From JAOTYV01 sp041557595 (GTDB taxonomy: Bacteria > Pseudomonadota > Alphaproteobacteria > UBA8366), in NCBI GenBank assembly GCA_041557595.1, contig JBFFGE010000051.1, positions 1-25,184 on the forward strand: a stretch of DNA of 25,184 bases, read 5' to 3'. Below, piece by piece: positions 7,656-17,644 of this stretch (position 1 is its first letter; each line of letters starts with the position of its first letter). The notes under the pieces were generated by a model that was given only the letters and a program-made list of their open reading frames with translations, ran no database searches and was not told the origin of the DNA. Position numbers and translations under genes: made by a program.

Positions 7656-8810
7656 CTATTTCCCCTTTTCTTGGATCGCCACGACCTTGCCGTCGACCAG
7701 ACAGTGAGTGCAGTTGAGCCGCCGCGCCTCGGCCGCCAAATCCGCGACCGCGACCAGCGCTTCGACCGTAATCCAGCCCTGGTCCCGTAGCGTCGCCCCC
7801 GCCGATTGATCGGCGTCGACCGGCAGCAACACACGTTCGACCGCGACCGGCGGCGGCAACGCCCGCAGCAGGTTCTGCAGGAACAAGGAAAACCCGGTGG
7901 CCGGCTCGCCATCGCCGCCGGCCAGATAACGGCCGCCACAGCCGAGCTCGCCCCGAACGCCGCTCGCGAAAAACGTAAAGCTCAGACCGCTATGGTACTC
8001 GAACCCGCGATTTTCGACCGGGTCGATAGTGACCGCCAAGTCCGGCGCCTTGCGCTCCAGCGCCGCGACCACCGTGCCAAGCCTGGCCAGCTCTGACGCC
8101 GCCGCGCCCTCGAAGGAAATCGCGGAGAGCGCCGCAAGCGCCTCGCTCGCGCTGCCCGACGCCGCCAACAGCTTCTCCAGGTCGCCGGCCGCCCTGCCGC
8201 CGATCTCGGCGACCCCGGCCGCATCCTTCCGCGCGAGCATGGCGCGCAGTTCCGCACGCACGCCGTCATCGAGCTTGCATCGATCAAAAACCGCCGGCAC
8301 CAGCGCGGGTAAAGTCAGGTCCACCGTCAGCCGCTGCGCACCGGCGGCCCGCAATGCGTCTTGTGCCAGCAAAATGACTTCAATATCGGCGGTCGCCTCG
8401 TCGGCACCAACCAATTCGACGCCCGCCTGGCGAAACTCCCGCTCCGGCTGCAACTGGCTGCCGCGCACGCGCAAGACCGAACCGCCATAGCACAGACGCA
8501 GCGGCCGCGGCGCCTTGTGCAACCGCGTCATGGCAATACGCGCGACTTGCGGTGTCATATCGGCCCGCACGCCCATCATTCTCTGGCTGACCGGATCCAT
8601 CAGCCGGAAGGTCGACAGCGCCACGGAATCGCCGGCGCCGTCGAGCAGGCTGTCCTCGAATTCGACCATCGGCGGGTCAACGCGCTCATAGCCGCGCGCG
8701 ACGAAGGTCGCCAGCAGCGCCTCGTGCACGGCGGCCTCATGTCCCGCGGCGGGCGGCAGCGAATCCCGCAATCCGTCGGGCAGAAGCGCCTTGTCGGCGG
8801 AGGTTACCAT
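7656..8810 (-). CDS. hisZ: ATP phosphoribosyltransferase regulatory subunit HisZ
   Basis: This 384-residue paralogue of histidyl-tRNA synthetase lacks aminoacylation function. With the short form of HisG it makes up the first enzyme of histidine synthesis and mediates feedback inhibition. The class II synthetase-like core is seen in LLPDGLRDSLPP (9-20), then DPVSQRMMGVRADMTPQVARIA (the motif 2 region) and LRLCYGGSVLRVR. Near the C-terminus GFEYHSGLSFTFFA and GELGCGGRYLAG correspond to the synthetase histidine-binding region. The anticodon-binding domain is reduced, as expected for HisZ. No hisG lies in the window, so the partner must be elsewhere. It is coupled to purA downstream, a pairing I recall from other alphaproteobacteria. 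Confidence 0.95.
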   Translation of the reverse strand: MVTSADKALLPDGLRDSLPPAAGHEAAVHEALLATFVARGYERVDPPMVEFEDSLLDGAGDSVALSTFRLMDPVSQRMMGVRADMTPQVARIAMTRLHKAPRPLRLCYGGSVLRVRGSQLQPEREFRQAGVELVGADEATADIEVILLAQDALRAAGAQRLTVDLTLPALVPAVFDRCKLDDGVRAELRAMLARKDAAGVAEIGGRAAGDLEKLLAASGSASEALAALSAISFEGAAASELARLGTVVAALERKAPDLAVTIDPVENRGFEYHSGLSFTFFASGVRGELGCGGRYLAGGDGEPATGFSLFLQNLLRALPPPVAVERVLLPVDADQSAGATLRDQGWITVEALVAVADLAAEARRLNCTHCLVDGKVVAIQEKGK

Positions 8811-8906
8811 TGCTGTGTCAAAGCCTTGTTCTCGAGGATTGCCGGCTTCCTCACCGGCCTGGGATATTCCGGCGACGCCTGCCGGAGGATGGCTGAACGG
8901 TGCATA

Positions 8907-9903
8907 CTACCGCTGAATTACATTGAGAAAACCGCCTTTATCGCCAAAAACGATATCCGCCTTGCCATTTCGGTCCAAATCCGCCGCCACGATCGACATC
9001 GTTACCGGCCGGTCGAGCTTGAGCGACGAAATGAGCGATAAACGCCCCTTGGTCAGGGTAACCGCATGCAGTTGCCGCCGCGCCTGATCGGGCAGAACGA
9101 TATCGGGCACCCCGTCGCCGTTCACGTCCAGCACCACGAACATATCGAGAATCGTCGACCCGATGACGTGGGTGGAAAACCCGGCATAGCGGCCAACCTC
9201 GCGCAACCGGCTGCCATCGATTTCATAGAGCACCAACTGCCCGCCAAGATGCGGCGTTTCGATAACCGCTATTTCGATCTGCCCGTCGCCATCGAAATCC
9301 GCGGCCCCGATCGGATTGAGCCAGCGATGGGACAGCCCCGATTGCCGGGGACTCCGCCAGCCGCGTTATCCGCTCGCCGCGCAGTCCCAGCAGCATCACC
9401 GCGGCGCCAGCCTCGACATGTGAACGAACCAGCAGAATTTCGTCGCGGCCATCGCCATCGATATCGGTCAGGCGCGGCGTCAGATCCTCGAACACCGAGT
9501 CCTGCAGCAGCCTAAAGACCAGCTCCTTGCCCTGGCGCGTCCGCACCCGAAGTTCCGAGGCTTCGATCGCATCGCCAAGGACACCGTGCGCGTAGCGGCC
9601 CGTCGCCCCGGCGAGCCAGGCGGCGGCGATGTCGTTCGCGCCCGTGGCGACGCGGCTGTGGGGGATGGCGTCCTTCGGACGCGGCGCCTCGACCGGCGCG
9701 GACGTGCGCTGCAGAACCGGCTTGCCGTCGGCCACGGACAGCCGGTAGTACCGCCCCGCGGCCCGGACCTTCACCGACCCGGTCTCGTCGTCGCGGGTGA
9801 TGGTTTCGACATCCTTCAGCAGATCGGCCGGCAGCGCCCGCCAAGTTTTGGCCAATCCGGGCGTCGCGGTGAGCAATATCAGAATCGCTGCAAGACGCAC
9901 CAT
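8907..9903 (-). pseudogene. Secreted FG-GAP/VCBS-repeat protein, frameshifted
   Basis: Two overlapping frames make up one gene. The first part (9903 down to about 9340) begins with a signal peptide (MVRLAAILILLTATPGLA) and contains LTDIDGDGRDEILLVRSHVEAGA. The second part (from about 9336 to the stop at 8907) continues with ADFDGDGQIEIAVIETPHLGGQLVLYE, LDVNGDGVPDIVLPD and ADLDRNGKADIVFGDKGG. The DxDGDG loops are calcium-binding FG-GAP/VCBS blades of an extracytoplasmic beta-propeller. Removing one base from the C-run at 9336-9339 restores a single frame of about 330 residues (...SPAIGLSHRWLNPIGAADF...). It follows serA by 9 bases, so it is in that operon. It is either a true pseudogene or a sequencing error in a homopolymer. 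Function is unknown. Confidence 0.85.
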
Positions 9904-9912
9904 CTCATTGCC

Positions 9913-11490
9913 TCAGAATTTCAACGCCTTGGCCTGCGTCACATTCGGCAACGCGGCGATGCGGTCGACCATTGCCTTGTCCAGAGCCTGATCGATCTGG
10001 AGCAACGCAATCGCGTCTCCGCCCGGTCCACTCCGGCCAAGATGGAACGTTGCGATATTGACTCCCGCATCGCCAAGCGTTTGCCCCAATTGGCCGATAA
10101 CGCCCGGCTTGTCGTTGTTGCTCGTATACAGCATGAACTCGCCGAGTTCGGCCTCAATTGGATACTGATTGATTTCGACGATGCGCGGGCGGTCGCCGCC
10201 GAACAGGGTGCCGGAGACGCAGCGCGACTGCCGTTCGGTTACCGCCGTCACCGTGATTTGCGTCTCATAGTCGCCGGGCGTCTCGTGGATCGTCTCGCTG
10301 ATATCGATTCCGCGATCGCGGGCCAGCAACGGCGCGCTCACGATATTGACGACATCGAGCTGGGGTCGCAGCAGCCCGTTCAGGACGGCGGAAACGAGGG
10401 GGCGGATGTTGAGTTCGGCCACATGACCCTGAAACTCGATATTCACTTCTTTCAAACTGGTTTCGGCGAGTTGGCCGATAAAGCTGCCGAGTTTCTCGGC
10501 AAGCGACATATAGGGTTTCAGGCGCGGCGCATCCTCCGCCGAAATCGACGGCATGTTGACCGCGTTGGTCACCGCGCCGGTCATCAGGTAATCCGCCATC
10601 TGCTCGGCGACCTGGACGGCGACGATTTCCTGCGCTTCCTGTGTCGCCGCCCCGAGATGCGGCGTCGCGATGAGGTTTTCATGTCCGAACAGAACGTTGT
10701 CTTTCGCCGGCTCTTCCAGGAACACGTCCACCGCCGCGCCCGCGACCTGACCACTATCCAGCGCCGCACGCAGATCGGCCTCGTTGACGATACCGCCGCG
10801 CGCACAGTTGACGATGCGGATGCCCGGCTTCATTTTCGCGAAAGCTGCGGCATCGAGCAGGTTCCGGGTGGAATCGGTCAGCGGCGTGTGAATGGTGATG
10901 ATATCCGCCCGGGCGAACAATCGGTCCAGATCGACCTTCTCCACGCCGATTTCGATCGCGCGTTCCGGCGACAGGTAGGGATCGTGCGCGACAACCTTCA
11001 TTTTCAGGCCCTGGGCCCGATTGGCCACGATCGAACCCACGTTTCCGGCCCCGATCAGCCCCAGCGTCTTGCCGGTCACCTCCATGCCCATGAAGCGGGA
11101 TTTTTCCCACTTTCCGGCCTGGGTAGACGTATTCGCCGCGGGGATCTGCCGGACCAGCGCCATCATCATTGCAATCGCGTGTTCGGCGGTCGTGGTGGTG
11201 TTGCCGAACGGCGTGTTCATCACCACGACACCCTTCTGGGTCGCCGCCTGAAGATCGATGTTGTCCACGCCGATGCCGGCCCGTCCGATCACCTTGAGCC
11301 GCTCCGCCCGCGCCAGAACTTCGGGCGTCACCGTGGTCGCCGACCGAATGGCGAGCCCGTCATACTCGTGAATGCATTCCAGCAGGGCCGACGCGTCCAA
11401 ACCCGGCTTGAAATCGACATCGACACCGCGTTCCTCGAAGGCGGTTACCGCATCCGGGCTCAATTTGTCGGAAATCAGAACTTTCGGCAT
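9913..11490 (-). CDS. serA: D-3-phosphoglycerate dehydrogenase, long (ACT-domain) form
   Basis: A 525-residue enzyme oxidising 3-phosphoglycerate to 3-phosphohydroxypyruvate with NAD, the first step of serine synthesis. Substrate and nucleotide domains cover about 1-310. The NAD motif GAGNVG is at 147-152, and the catalytic Arg231 (CARGGIVNEADL), Glu260 and His278 (PHLGAATQEAQ) are all present. The region 310-525 carries an intervening domain and a C-terminal ACT domain (LGEFMLYTSNNDKPGVIGQLG...), which in this family mediates serine regulation. The length matches the 525-530 residue type. The gene starts 12 bases after serC and ends 9 bases before the VCBS gene, so serC-serA-VCBS is one transcript. 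The initiator is ATG at 11488-11490. Confidence 0.98.
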   Translation of the reverse strand: MPKVLISDKLSPDAVTAFEERGVDVDFKPGLDASALLECIHEYDGLAIRSATTVTPEVLARAERLKVIGRAGIGVDNIDLQAATQKGVVVMNTPFGNTTTTAEHAIAMMMALVRQIPAANTSTQAGKWEKSRFMGMEVTGKTLGLIGAGNVGSIVANRAQGLKMKVVAHDPYLSPERAIEIGVEKVDLDRLFARADIITIHTPLTDSTRNLLDAAAFAKMKPGIRIVNCARGGIVNEADLRAALDSGQVAGAAVDVFLEEPAKDNVLFGHENLIATPHLGAATQEAQEIVAVQVAEQMADYLMTGAVTNAVNMPSISAEDAPRLKPYMSLAEKLGSFIGQLAETSLKEVNIEFQGHVAELNIRPLVSAVLNGLLRPQLDVVNIVSAPLLARDRGIDISETIHETPGDYETQITVTAVTERQSRCVSGTLFGGDRPRIVEINQYPIEAELGEFMLYTSNNDKPGVIGQLGQTLGDAGVNIATFHLGRSGPGGDAIALLQIDQALDKAMVDRIAALPNVTQAKALKF

Positions 11491-11502
11491 CGGTGCTATC
11501 CC

Positions 11503-12657
11503 CTATGCCGCCGCCGATTTGGTGAATTCGGCAAGCGCCCAATCCAACCAGGGCAGCAGCGCCTTGATGTCCGCGGGATCGACTGTCGCACCGCCCCAAA
11601 TTCGCAAACTTGGTGGCGCCGCGCGGTGGTTCTTGGTGTCAAAAGCAATGCCTTCGGCCGCGAGCAATTTATCGATGGCCGCAGGCGCCGCGGCCCAGGC
11701 ATCGCCATCGAGCCCCGCGCCCGCGCCGATCGACACGACAATCGACGTGCAACTCCGGGTCGCCGGATCCTTGGCGAGAAACTCGGCCCACGGGCTCTGC
11801 GCAACCCATGCGGCGACGCTGTCGAGACTTTCGCGCGAGCGCGCCTGGACGGCCGGCACGCCGCCGATCGATTCCATCCATTTCAGGGAAAACAGCGCAT
11901 CCTCGACACACAACATCGATGGCGTGTTGATCGTCGCCGCCTGGAAGATGGTCTCGTCGAGCTTGCCCTTTTTCGTCATGCGGAAAATTTTCGGCATCGG
12001 CCAGGGTGGCGTGTAGCTTTCCAGTCGCTCGACCGCGCGCGGGCTGAGGACGAGCATGCCGTGTGCGCCCTCGCCGCCCATCGCCTTTTGCCAGGACCAC
12101 GTCACCGCGTCGAGCTTGTCCCACGGCAGCGGCATCGCAAAGACCGCCGAGGTGGCGTCGCACAGCGTCAGTCCACCGCGGTCGGCGGCGATCCAGTCGC
12201 CGTCGGGCAAGCAAACGCCGCTCGTGGTCCCGTTCCAGACGAAGACCCGGTCGCGATCCTGATCGACCGCCGATAGATCCGGCAGCTCGCCATAGGGCGC
12301 TTCGAATACCTGCGTATCGTTCAGTTTCAGCTGATCGACAACATCGGTGACCCACATGGATCCGAAATTCTCCCAGCTCAACACATCGACGGGACGCGGG
12401 CCGAGCAACGACCAAAGCGCCATCTCGATAGCGCCGGTATCCGACGCGGGCACGATGCCGACGCGGAAATCGGCCGGGATCGACAATAAATCACGAGTCC
12501 GATCGGAGACTTCCTGAAGTCGCGCGATGCCTTCTTTCGACCGGTGCGACCGCCCGAGCAGCGCGTCCCGCAGAACGTCGGGAGTCCAGCCCGGCGGCTT
12601 CGCCGTGGGTCCCGAGGAAAAGAATGGGCGCGCGGGACGTTCCTGCGGCTTATTCAT
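11503..12657 (-). CDS. serC: Phosphoserine aminotransferase
   Basis: A 384-residue PLP enzyme converting 3-phosphohydroxypyruvate and glutamate into phosphoserine and 2-oxoglutarate, the second step of serine synthesis; it may also serve pyridoxal phosphate synthesis. The N-terminus FFSSGPTAKPPGWT (about 12-25) is typical of the alphaproteobacterial type. Gly and Ser residues at about 35-47 (GRSHRSKEG) bind the phosphate, and WSWQKAMGGEGAHG places the Schiff-base lysine at Lys191. The length is family-typical. The ATG at 12655-12657 has AAGGAAA about 7 bases upstream. It is the first gene of the minus-strand operon, divergent from the permease gene across a 250-base gap. Confidence 0.96.
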   Translation of the reverse strand: MNKPQERPARPFFSSGPTAKPPGWTPDVLRDALLGRSHRSKEGIARLQEVSDRTRDLLSIPADFRVGIVPASDTGAIEMALWSLLGPRPVDVLSWENFGSMWVTDVVDQLKLNDTQVFEAPYGELPDLSAVDQDRDRVFVWNGTTSGVCLPDGDWIAADRGGLTLCDATSAVFAMPLPWDKLDAVTWSWQKAMGGEGAHGMLVLSPRAVERLESYTPPWPMPKIFRMTKKGKLDETIFQAATINTPSMLCVEDALFSLKWMESIGGVPAVQARSRESLDSVAAWVAQSPWAEFLAKDPATRSCTSIVVSIGAGAGLDGDAWAAAPAAIDKLLAAEGIAFDTKNHRAAPPSLRIWGGATVDPADIKALLPWLDWALAEFTKSAAA

Positions 12658-12786
12658 CGCGGTCTTTCCTTCTCGTACAAGCGACGATTTTCCCTAAATC
12701 CGGCGGCCGATCTTCCGGCGTGCTCCAGTCCGAATTGCAAGCGGCCGCAGCGCAGTGGGGCTACTTGTTGCCGGGGCCATAGTCAA
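12658..12786 (-). promoter_or_regulatory. serC promoter candidate and structured leader
   Basis: On the minus strand TTGACT (12781-12786) and a weak TAGCCC (12758-12763) have 17 bases between them. The predicted leader of about 90 bases contains a short TCGT/ACGA hairpin (12673-12687) directly before the ribosome site and GC-rich self-complementary stretches at about 12700-12722. A cis-acting serC RNA motif is known upstream of serC in alphaproteobacteria; I cannot confirm by eye that this leader is an example of it. Confidence 0.35.
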
Positions 12787-12907
12787 GATGGAATGTGGTG
12801 CGTTGCCCCAGCGCGCGCCGGGCCGACACGGCCCTTTCGCGCAGGAATTGCATCCGGCGAGCCGGTTCCCTACCCTGCCGGCCAAACGAGGGGCCGGAGG
12901 GGCGGGG

Positions 12908-14683
12908 GTGACCGGAGAACAATTTTACGTTTTTGCCGTGTTGGCGGCGACGCTGGCGCTGTTCATGTGGGGCCGCTGGCGCTACGACATCGTCGCCCTG
13001 CTTGCGCTGCTGGCGGTGCTGTTCGGCGGAATCATCCCGCCGGAATCCGCATTTATCGGTTTCGGACATCCCGCCGTGATCACGGTCGCCGCCGTCCTGG
13101 TCATCAGCCGCGCCCTGCAGGTATCGGGCGTGGTCGGCTGGGTCGCCAAACGTCTGGCCGAGGCGGAGCTCGGCCCCTCGCTCCAGGTCGGCGCGATTAC
13201 CGCCCTCGTCGCCGCGTTGTCCGGCTTAATGAACAATGTCGGGGCCCTGGCTCTGCTGTTGCCCGTGGTGCTGCAGATTGCCAAGAAATCGGGCCGCGAG
13301 CCCCGCGAATTGCTGATGCCGCTGGCCTTCGGATCGCTGCTTGGCGGCCTGACCACCTTGATCGGCACGCCCCCCAACATCATCGTGGCGGCGATCCGGG
13401 CAGATTACGCGGACGGCGCCTTCGGCATGTTCGCCTTTACCCCCGTCGGCGCAGCGATCGCCGCGGTCGGCGTGGTGTTCGTCTCCGTGGTCGGCTGGCG
13501 GCTGATTCCGTCCCATGGCGACCGCAGTAAATCCGAGACCATGTTCGACATCGAGGACTACATCACCGAGGTGGAAATACCCGAAGGCAGCGCGCTCGCC
13601 GGCAAGACGATCCGCGATGCCTATGCCGCCGGGATCGGCGACGACATCGTATTCGTATCGCTGATCCGCGGCGAACGAGAGAGGCTCGCCCCCGCATGGG
13701 GGGCATTGCTTCGCGCGGGCGACCATCTGCTGCTCGAAGGCCACGCGCAGTCGATCGAGGAATCGGTGAAAGCAACCGGGTTGAGCCTGGTCGGCAGCCG
13801 CGATCTCGATCCGGACGTGCTGCGGTCGGAAACCGTCGGCATGATGGAGGCGGTGGTCATGGCGAGATCGCGCCTGATCAACCGGACCGCCGACCAGGTC
13901 CGCCTGACGACGCGGCATCACATCAACCTGATCGCCATCGCGCGTCACGGCGAGGCGGTGCGGGGGCGACTCAACCAGGTCCGCTTCGCACCGGGCGACG
14001 TGCTGCTGCTGCAGGGCGACACGGACACCATGCCAGAGGAACTCGCCGACCTCGGCTGCCTGCCGCTGGCCGAGCGCGACCTGACCCTGCACCGCACGCC
14101 CAGCCTGTTGCCCGCCGGCATCTTCCTGGTCGCCATCCTGTGCAGCGCGCTGGGACTGGTGACCGTGCCGATCGCGTTTCTTGCCGCCGTCGTCGTGATG
14201 TTCCTGACCGGCAAGGTGACGCTGCGGGGCGCCTACAACGCCGTCGACTGGCCGATCCTGGTGTTGCTGGGCGCGATGGTTCCGGTCGGCCTCGCCATGG
14301 AGGCGTCCGGCGCCTCGGCGCTGATCGCCGACGGCATCGCCGGCACGAGCGCGTACCTGCCGCCATGGGGGATGTTGGCTGTCGTCCTGGTCGCCACGAT
14401 GATGCTGTCCGACGCGATGAACAACGCGGCGACCGCGGTATTGATGGCGCCGCTCGCCGCCGGAATCGCGCAGCGGCTCGGCGTCAGTCCGGATCCGTTC
14501 CTCATGGCGGTGGCGGTCGGCGCGTCCTGCGCTTTCTTGACGCCGATTGGCCACCAGTCCAACGTGTTGGTCATGGGCCCGGGCGGTTACCGGTTCGGCG
14601 ACTATTGGCCGATGGGATTGCCGCTTGAAATTCTCATCGCCATTGTCGCGGTCCCGATGATCCTGTGGGTCTGGCCGCTTTAG
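12908..14683 (+). CDS. SLC13-type anion permease with two RCK_C (TrkA-C) domains
   Basis: A 591-residue inner-membrane transporter, probably sodium-coupled and for a divalent anion such as sulfate or a dicarboxylate. Five or more N-terminal helices (about 3-190) contain LSGLMNNVGALALLLPV and the hallmark LIGTPPNIIVAA. Two RCK_C domains lie at about 225-290 (ALAGKTIRDAYAAGIGDD...GDHLLLEGH) and 320-385 (HHINLIAIARHGE...GDVLLLQGD). The second helical half (about 400-590) contains MMLSDAMNNAATAVLMAPLAAGI and FLTPIGHQSNVLVMGPGGY. The GTG at 12908 is chosen because GGAGGGG lies 5-11 bases before it and the Arg/Pro-rich 51 residues upstream look non-coding. The substrate cannot be assigned. The GST-like gene begins 14 bases downstream. 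Confidence 0.92.
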   Translation: MTGEQFYVFAVLAATLALFMWGRWRYDIVALLALLAVLFGGIIPPESAFIGFGHPAVITVAAVLVISRALQVSGVVGWVAKRLAEAELGPSLQVGAITALVAALSGLMNNVGALALLLPVVLQIAKKSGREPRELLMPLAFGSLLGGLTTLIGTPPNIIVAAIRADYADGAFGMFAFTPVGAAIAAVGVVFVSVVGWRLIPSHGDRSKSETMFDIEDYITEVEIPEGSALAGKTIRDAYAAGIGDDIVFVSLIRGERERLAPAWGALLRAGDHLLLEGHAQSIEESVKATGLSLVGSRDLDPDVLRSETVGMMEAVVMARSRLINRTADQVRLTTRHHINLIAIARHGEAVRGRLNQVRFAPGDVLLLQGDTDTMPEELADLGCLPLAERDLTLHRTPSLLPAGIFLVAILCSALGLVTVPIAFLAAVVVMFLTGKVTLRGAYNAVDWPILVLLGAMVPVGLAMEASGASALIADGIAGTSAYLPPWGMLAVVLVATMMLSDAMNNAATAVLMAPLAAGIAQRLGVSPDPFLMAVAVGASCAFLTPIGHQSNVLVMGPGGYRFGDYWPMGLPLEILIAIVAVPMILWVWPL

Positions 14684-14697
14684 GGAGCGAACGCCCG

Positions 14698-15390
14698 ATG
14701 ACCCGAATTCTGTACGATCTGTGCGGCGCGAAGGATTTACGCTTCAGCCCCAACTGTTGGCGCAGCCGCCTGGCGCTGGCGCATAAAGGGTTGGAGGTCA
14801 CCTGCGAACCGGTCCGCTTCACCGACAAGGACATCATCGCGTTCAGCGGCCAAAAACTCGTGCCGGTGCTGAAGGACGCCGAGACCGTGGTCTGCGAATC
14901 CTGGCCCATCGCCGAGTATCTTGAGGACACCTATCCCGACCTTCCGTCGCTGTTCGGCGGGCCGGGAGGCCGCAGCGCCACCAAAGACATCAGCGACTGG
15001 GCCGACACGACGCTCCACCCGGCGCTCGTGAAGACAATTCTTTATGACATTTACGAGAGTATCGACGATGTCGACAAAGAATACTTCCGCAAGACGCGGG
15101 AAAAGCGATTCGGCATGAGCCTGGAAGAGGTCGCCGGCGAGCGCAGAGCGCATTTCGGAGCTTTCCGGGAAACGCTGGGACCGCTCAACGCGGTGCTCGG
15201 CACCCAGGAATGGTTTGCCGGCGAAGCGCCCGCCTATGCCGATTACTTGATTTTCGGCGCTTTCCAATGGGCCCGCGCGGTGAGCCCGCTGCATCTGCTG
15301 CACCCGGACGATCCGCTGCACGATTGGCGCGAACGCATGCTCGACCTGTTCGACGGGTTGGGGCGGACGGTGCCGGAGCGCACCGCGTAA
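14698..15390 (+). CDS. Glutathione S-transferase family protein (beta-etherase-like)
   Basis: A 230-residue soluble protein with a thioredoxin-like N-terminal domain (1-85) and an all-helical C-terminal domain. The opening SPNCWRSRLALAHKGLEV (17-34) is the usual GST helix with its active-site region. KLVPVL (53-58) gives the cis-proline Pro56, and ESWPIAEYLEDTYP (67-80) gives the Glu67-Ser68 glutathione site. The C-terminal segment DYLIFGAFQWARAVSPL resembles LigE/LigF-type and related GSTs. The ATG at 14698 follows an AGGGAG ribosome site that overlaps the permease stop, so it is probably cotranscribed with the transporter; a metabolic link between the two is only inferred. Activity on a particular substrate cannot be told. 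Confidence 0.92.
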   Translation: MTRILYDLCGAKDLRFSPNCWRSRLALAHKGLEVTCEPVRFTDKDIIAFSGQKLVPVLKDAETVVCESWPIAEYLEDTYPDLPSLFGGPGGRSATKDISDWADTTLHPALVKTILYDIYESIDDVDKEYFRKTREKRFGMSLEEVAGERRAHFGAFRETLGPLNAVLGTQEWFAGEAPAYADYLIFGAFQWARAVSPLHLLHPDDPLHDWRERMLDLFDGLGRTVPERTA

Positions 15391-15487
15391 ATTGACCCGC
15401 CGCGGCGACTCGAACCACTATTCTCCGGCGCGCGCGGACGCTGTCCGGCGCACCGAAATGGGCATCTCCGCGGCCGACGCGGATAGA

Positions 15488-15519
15488 TTGACGAAATCGA
15501 TTCCGCCCGGCACTATGCT
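15488..15519 (+). promoter_or_regulatory. Candidate promoter of thiC
   Basis: TTGACG (15488-15493) is followed after 17 bases by CACTATGCT (15511-15519), a moderate -10 region. The predicted start falls at about 15522, which coincides with the 5' end of the TPP riboswitch, supporting the call. Confidence 0.55.
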
Positions 15520-15521
15520 GC

Positions 15522-15635
15522 CCATCCTGGGGGGGCCCCGCGAAGGGGCTGAGAGTCCGCTGAAACGTTCGTTCGAACAACCGTGCGGTGACCCTGAGAA
15601 CCTGATCCGGGTAATGCCGGCGGAGGGAAGGAACT
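15522..15635 (+). promoter_or_regulatory. TPP riboswitch (THI element)
   Basis: The conserved core GGGGCTGAGAG (15545-15555), then GACCCTGAGAACCTGATCC and GGGTAATGCCGGCGGAGGGA, matches the TPP aptamer: CTGAGA binds the pyrimidine, and the CCTGATC...TAATGCC part binds the pyrophosphate. The P3 stem is CCCC-GCGAA-GGGG, and the variable arm between the halves (about 15556-15588) is longer than minimal. It sits upstream of thiC and should lower ThiC synthesis when thiamine pyrophosphate is abundant. Confidence 0.96.
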
Positions 15636-15698
15636 GGTGACAGGGCCAACCTAAGAAAACGACACGGACCCTGCCAGACCGCCCCGCAGACTTTTCCC

Positions 15699-15727
15699 GG
15701 ATCTCCTGACCGCATTGAAGGAGGTCC
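15699..15727 (+). promoter_or_regulatory. Shine-Dalgarno-sequestering hairpin of the thiC riboswitch
   Basis: GGATCTCC (15699-15706) pairs with GGAGGTCC (15720-15727) over eight pairs with one T-G wobble and a 13-base loop. The right arm contains the GGAGG ribosome site of thiC, 6 bases before the ATG at 15731. This is the expected expression platform of a translational riboswitch. No T-run follows, which argues against a transcription terminator. Confidence 0.7.
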
Positions 15728-15730
15728 GAT

Positions 15731-17566
<1,836 letters not shown>

Positions 17567-17596
17567 TCGCCTGTTTCCACTATTCTTAGAGAATGA

Positions 17597-17623
17597 CGGG
17601 GGCGCTCAGGCGCTCCCGTTTTT
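17597..17623 (+). terminator. Rho-independent terminator after thiC
   Basis: CGGGGGCGC (17597-17605) pairs with GCGCTCCCG (17610-17618) over nine pairs with one G-T wobble and a four-base TCAG loop, followed directly by five T (17619-17623). It ends the thiC transcript and lies just before the convergent Asp-box gene. Confidence 0.9.
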
Positions 17624-17644
17624 CCTTTCGGCCCGCCCTGTCGA

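Noticed and set aside
9586..12276. 896-codon open frame on the plus strand antisense to serA, serC and the VCBS gene
   Set aside because: It is a GC-rich shadow: Arg/His-rich, without domain motifs, and opposite genes with full family signatures.
13226..14554. 442-codon minus-strand frame opposite the permease
   Set aside because: Low-complexity Gln/His/Arg composition and no family features; the plus strand carries the SLC13 motifs.
15392..15640. 82-codon frame over the thiC leader
   Set aside because: It runs through the conserved TPP aptamer, whose bases are fixed by RNA structure, and has no ribosome site.
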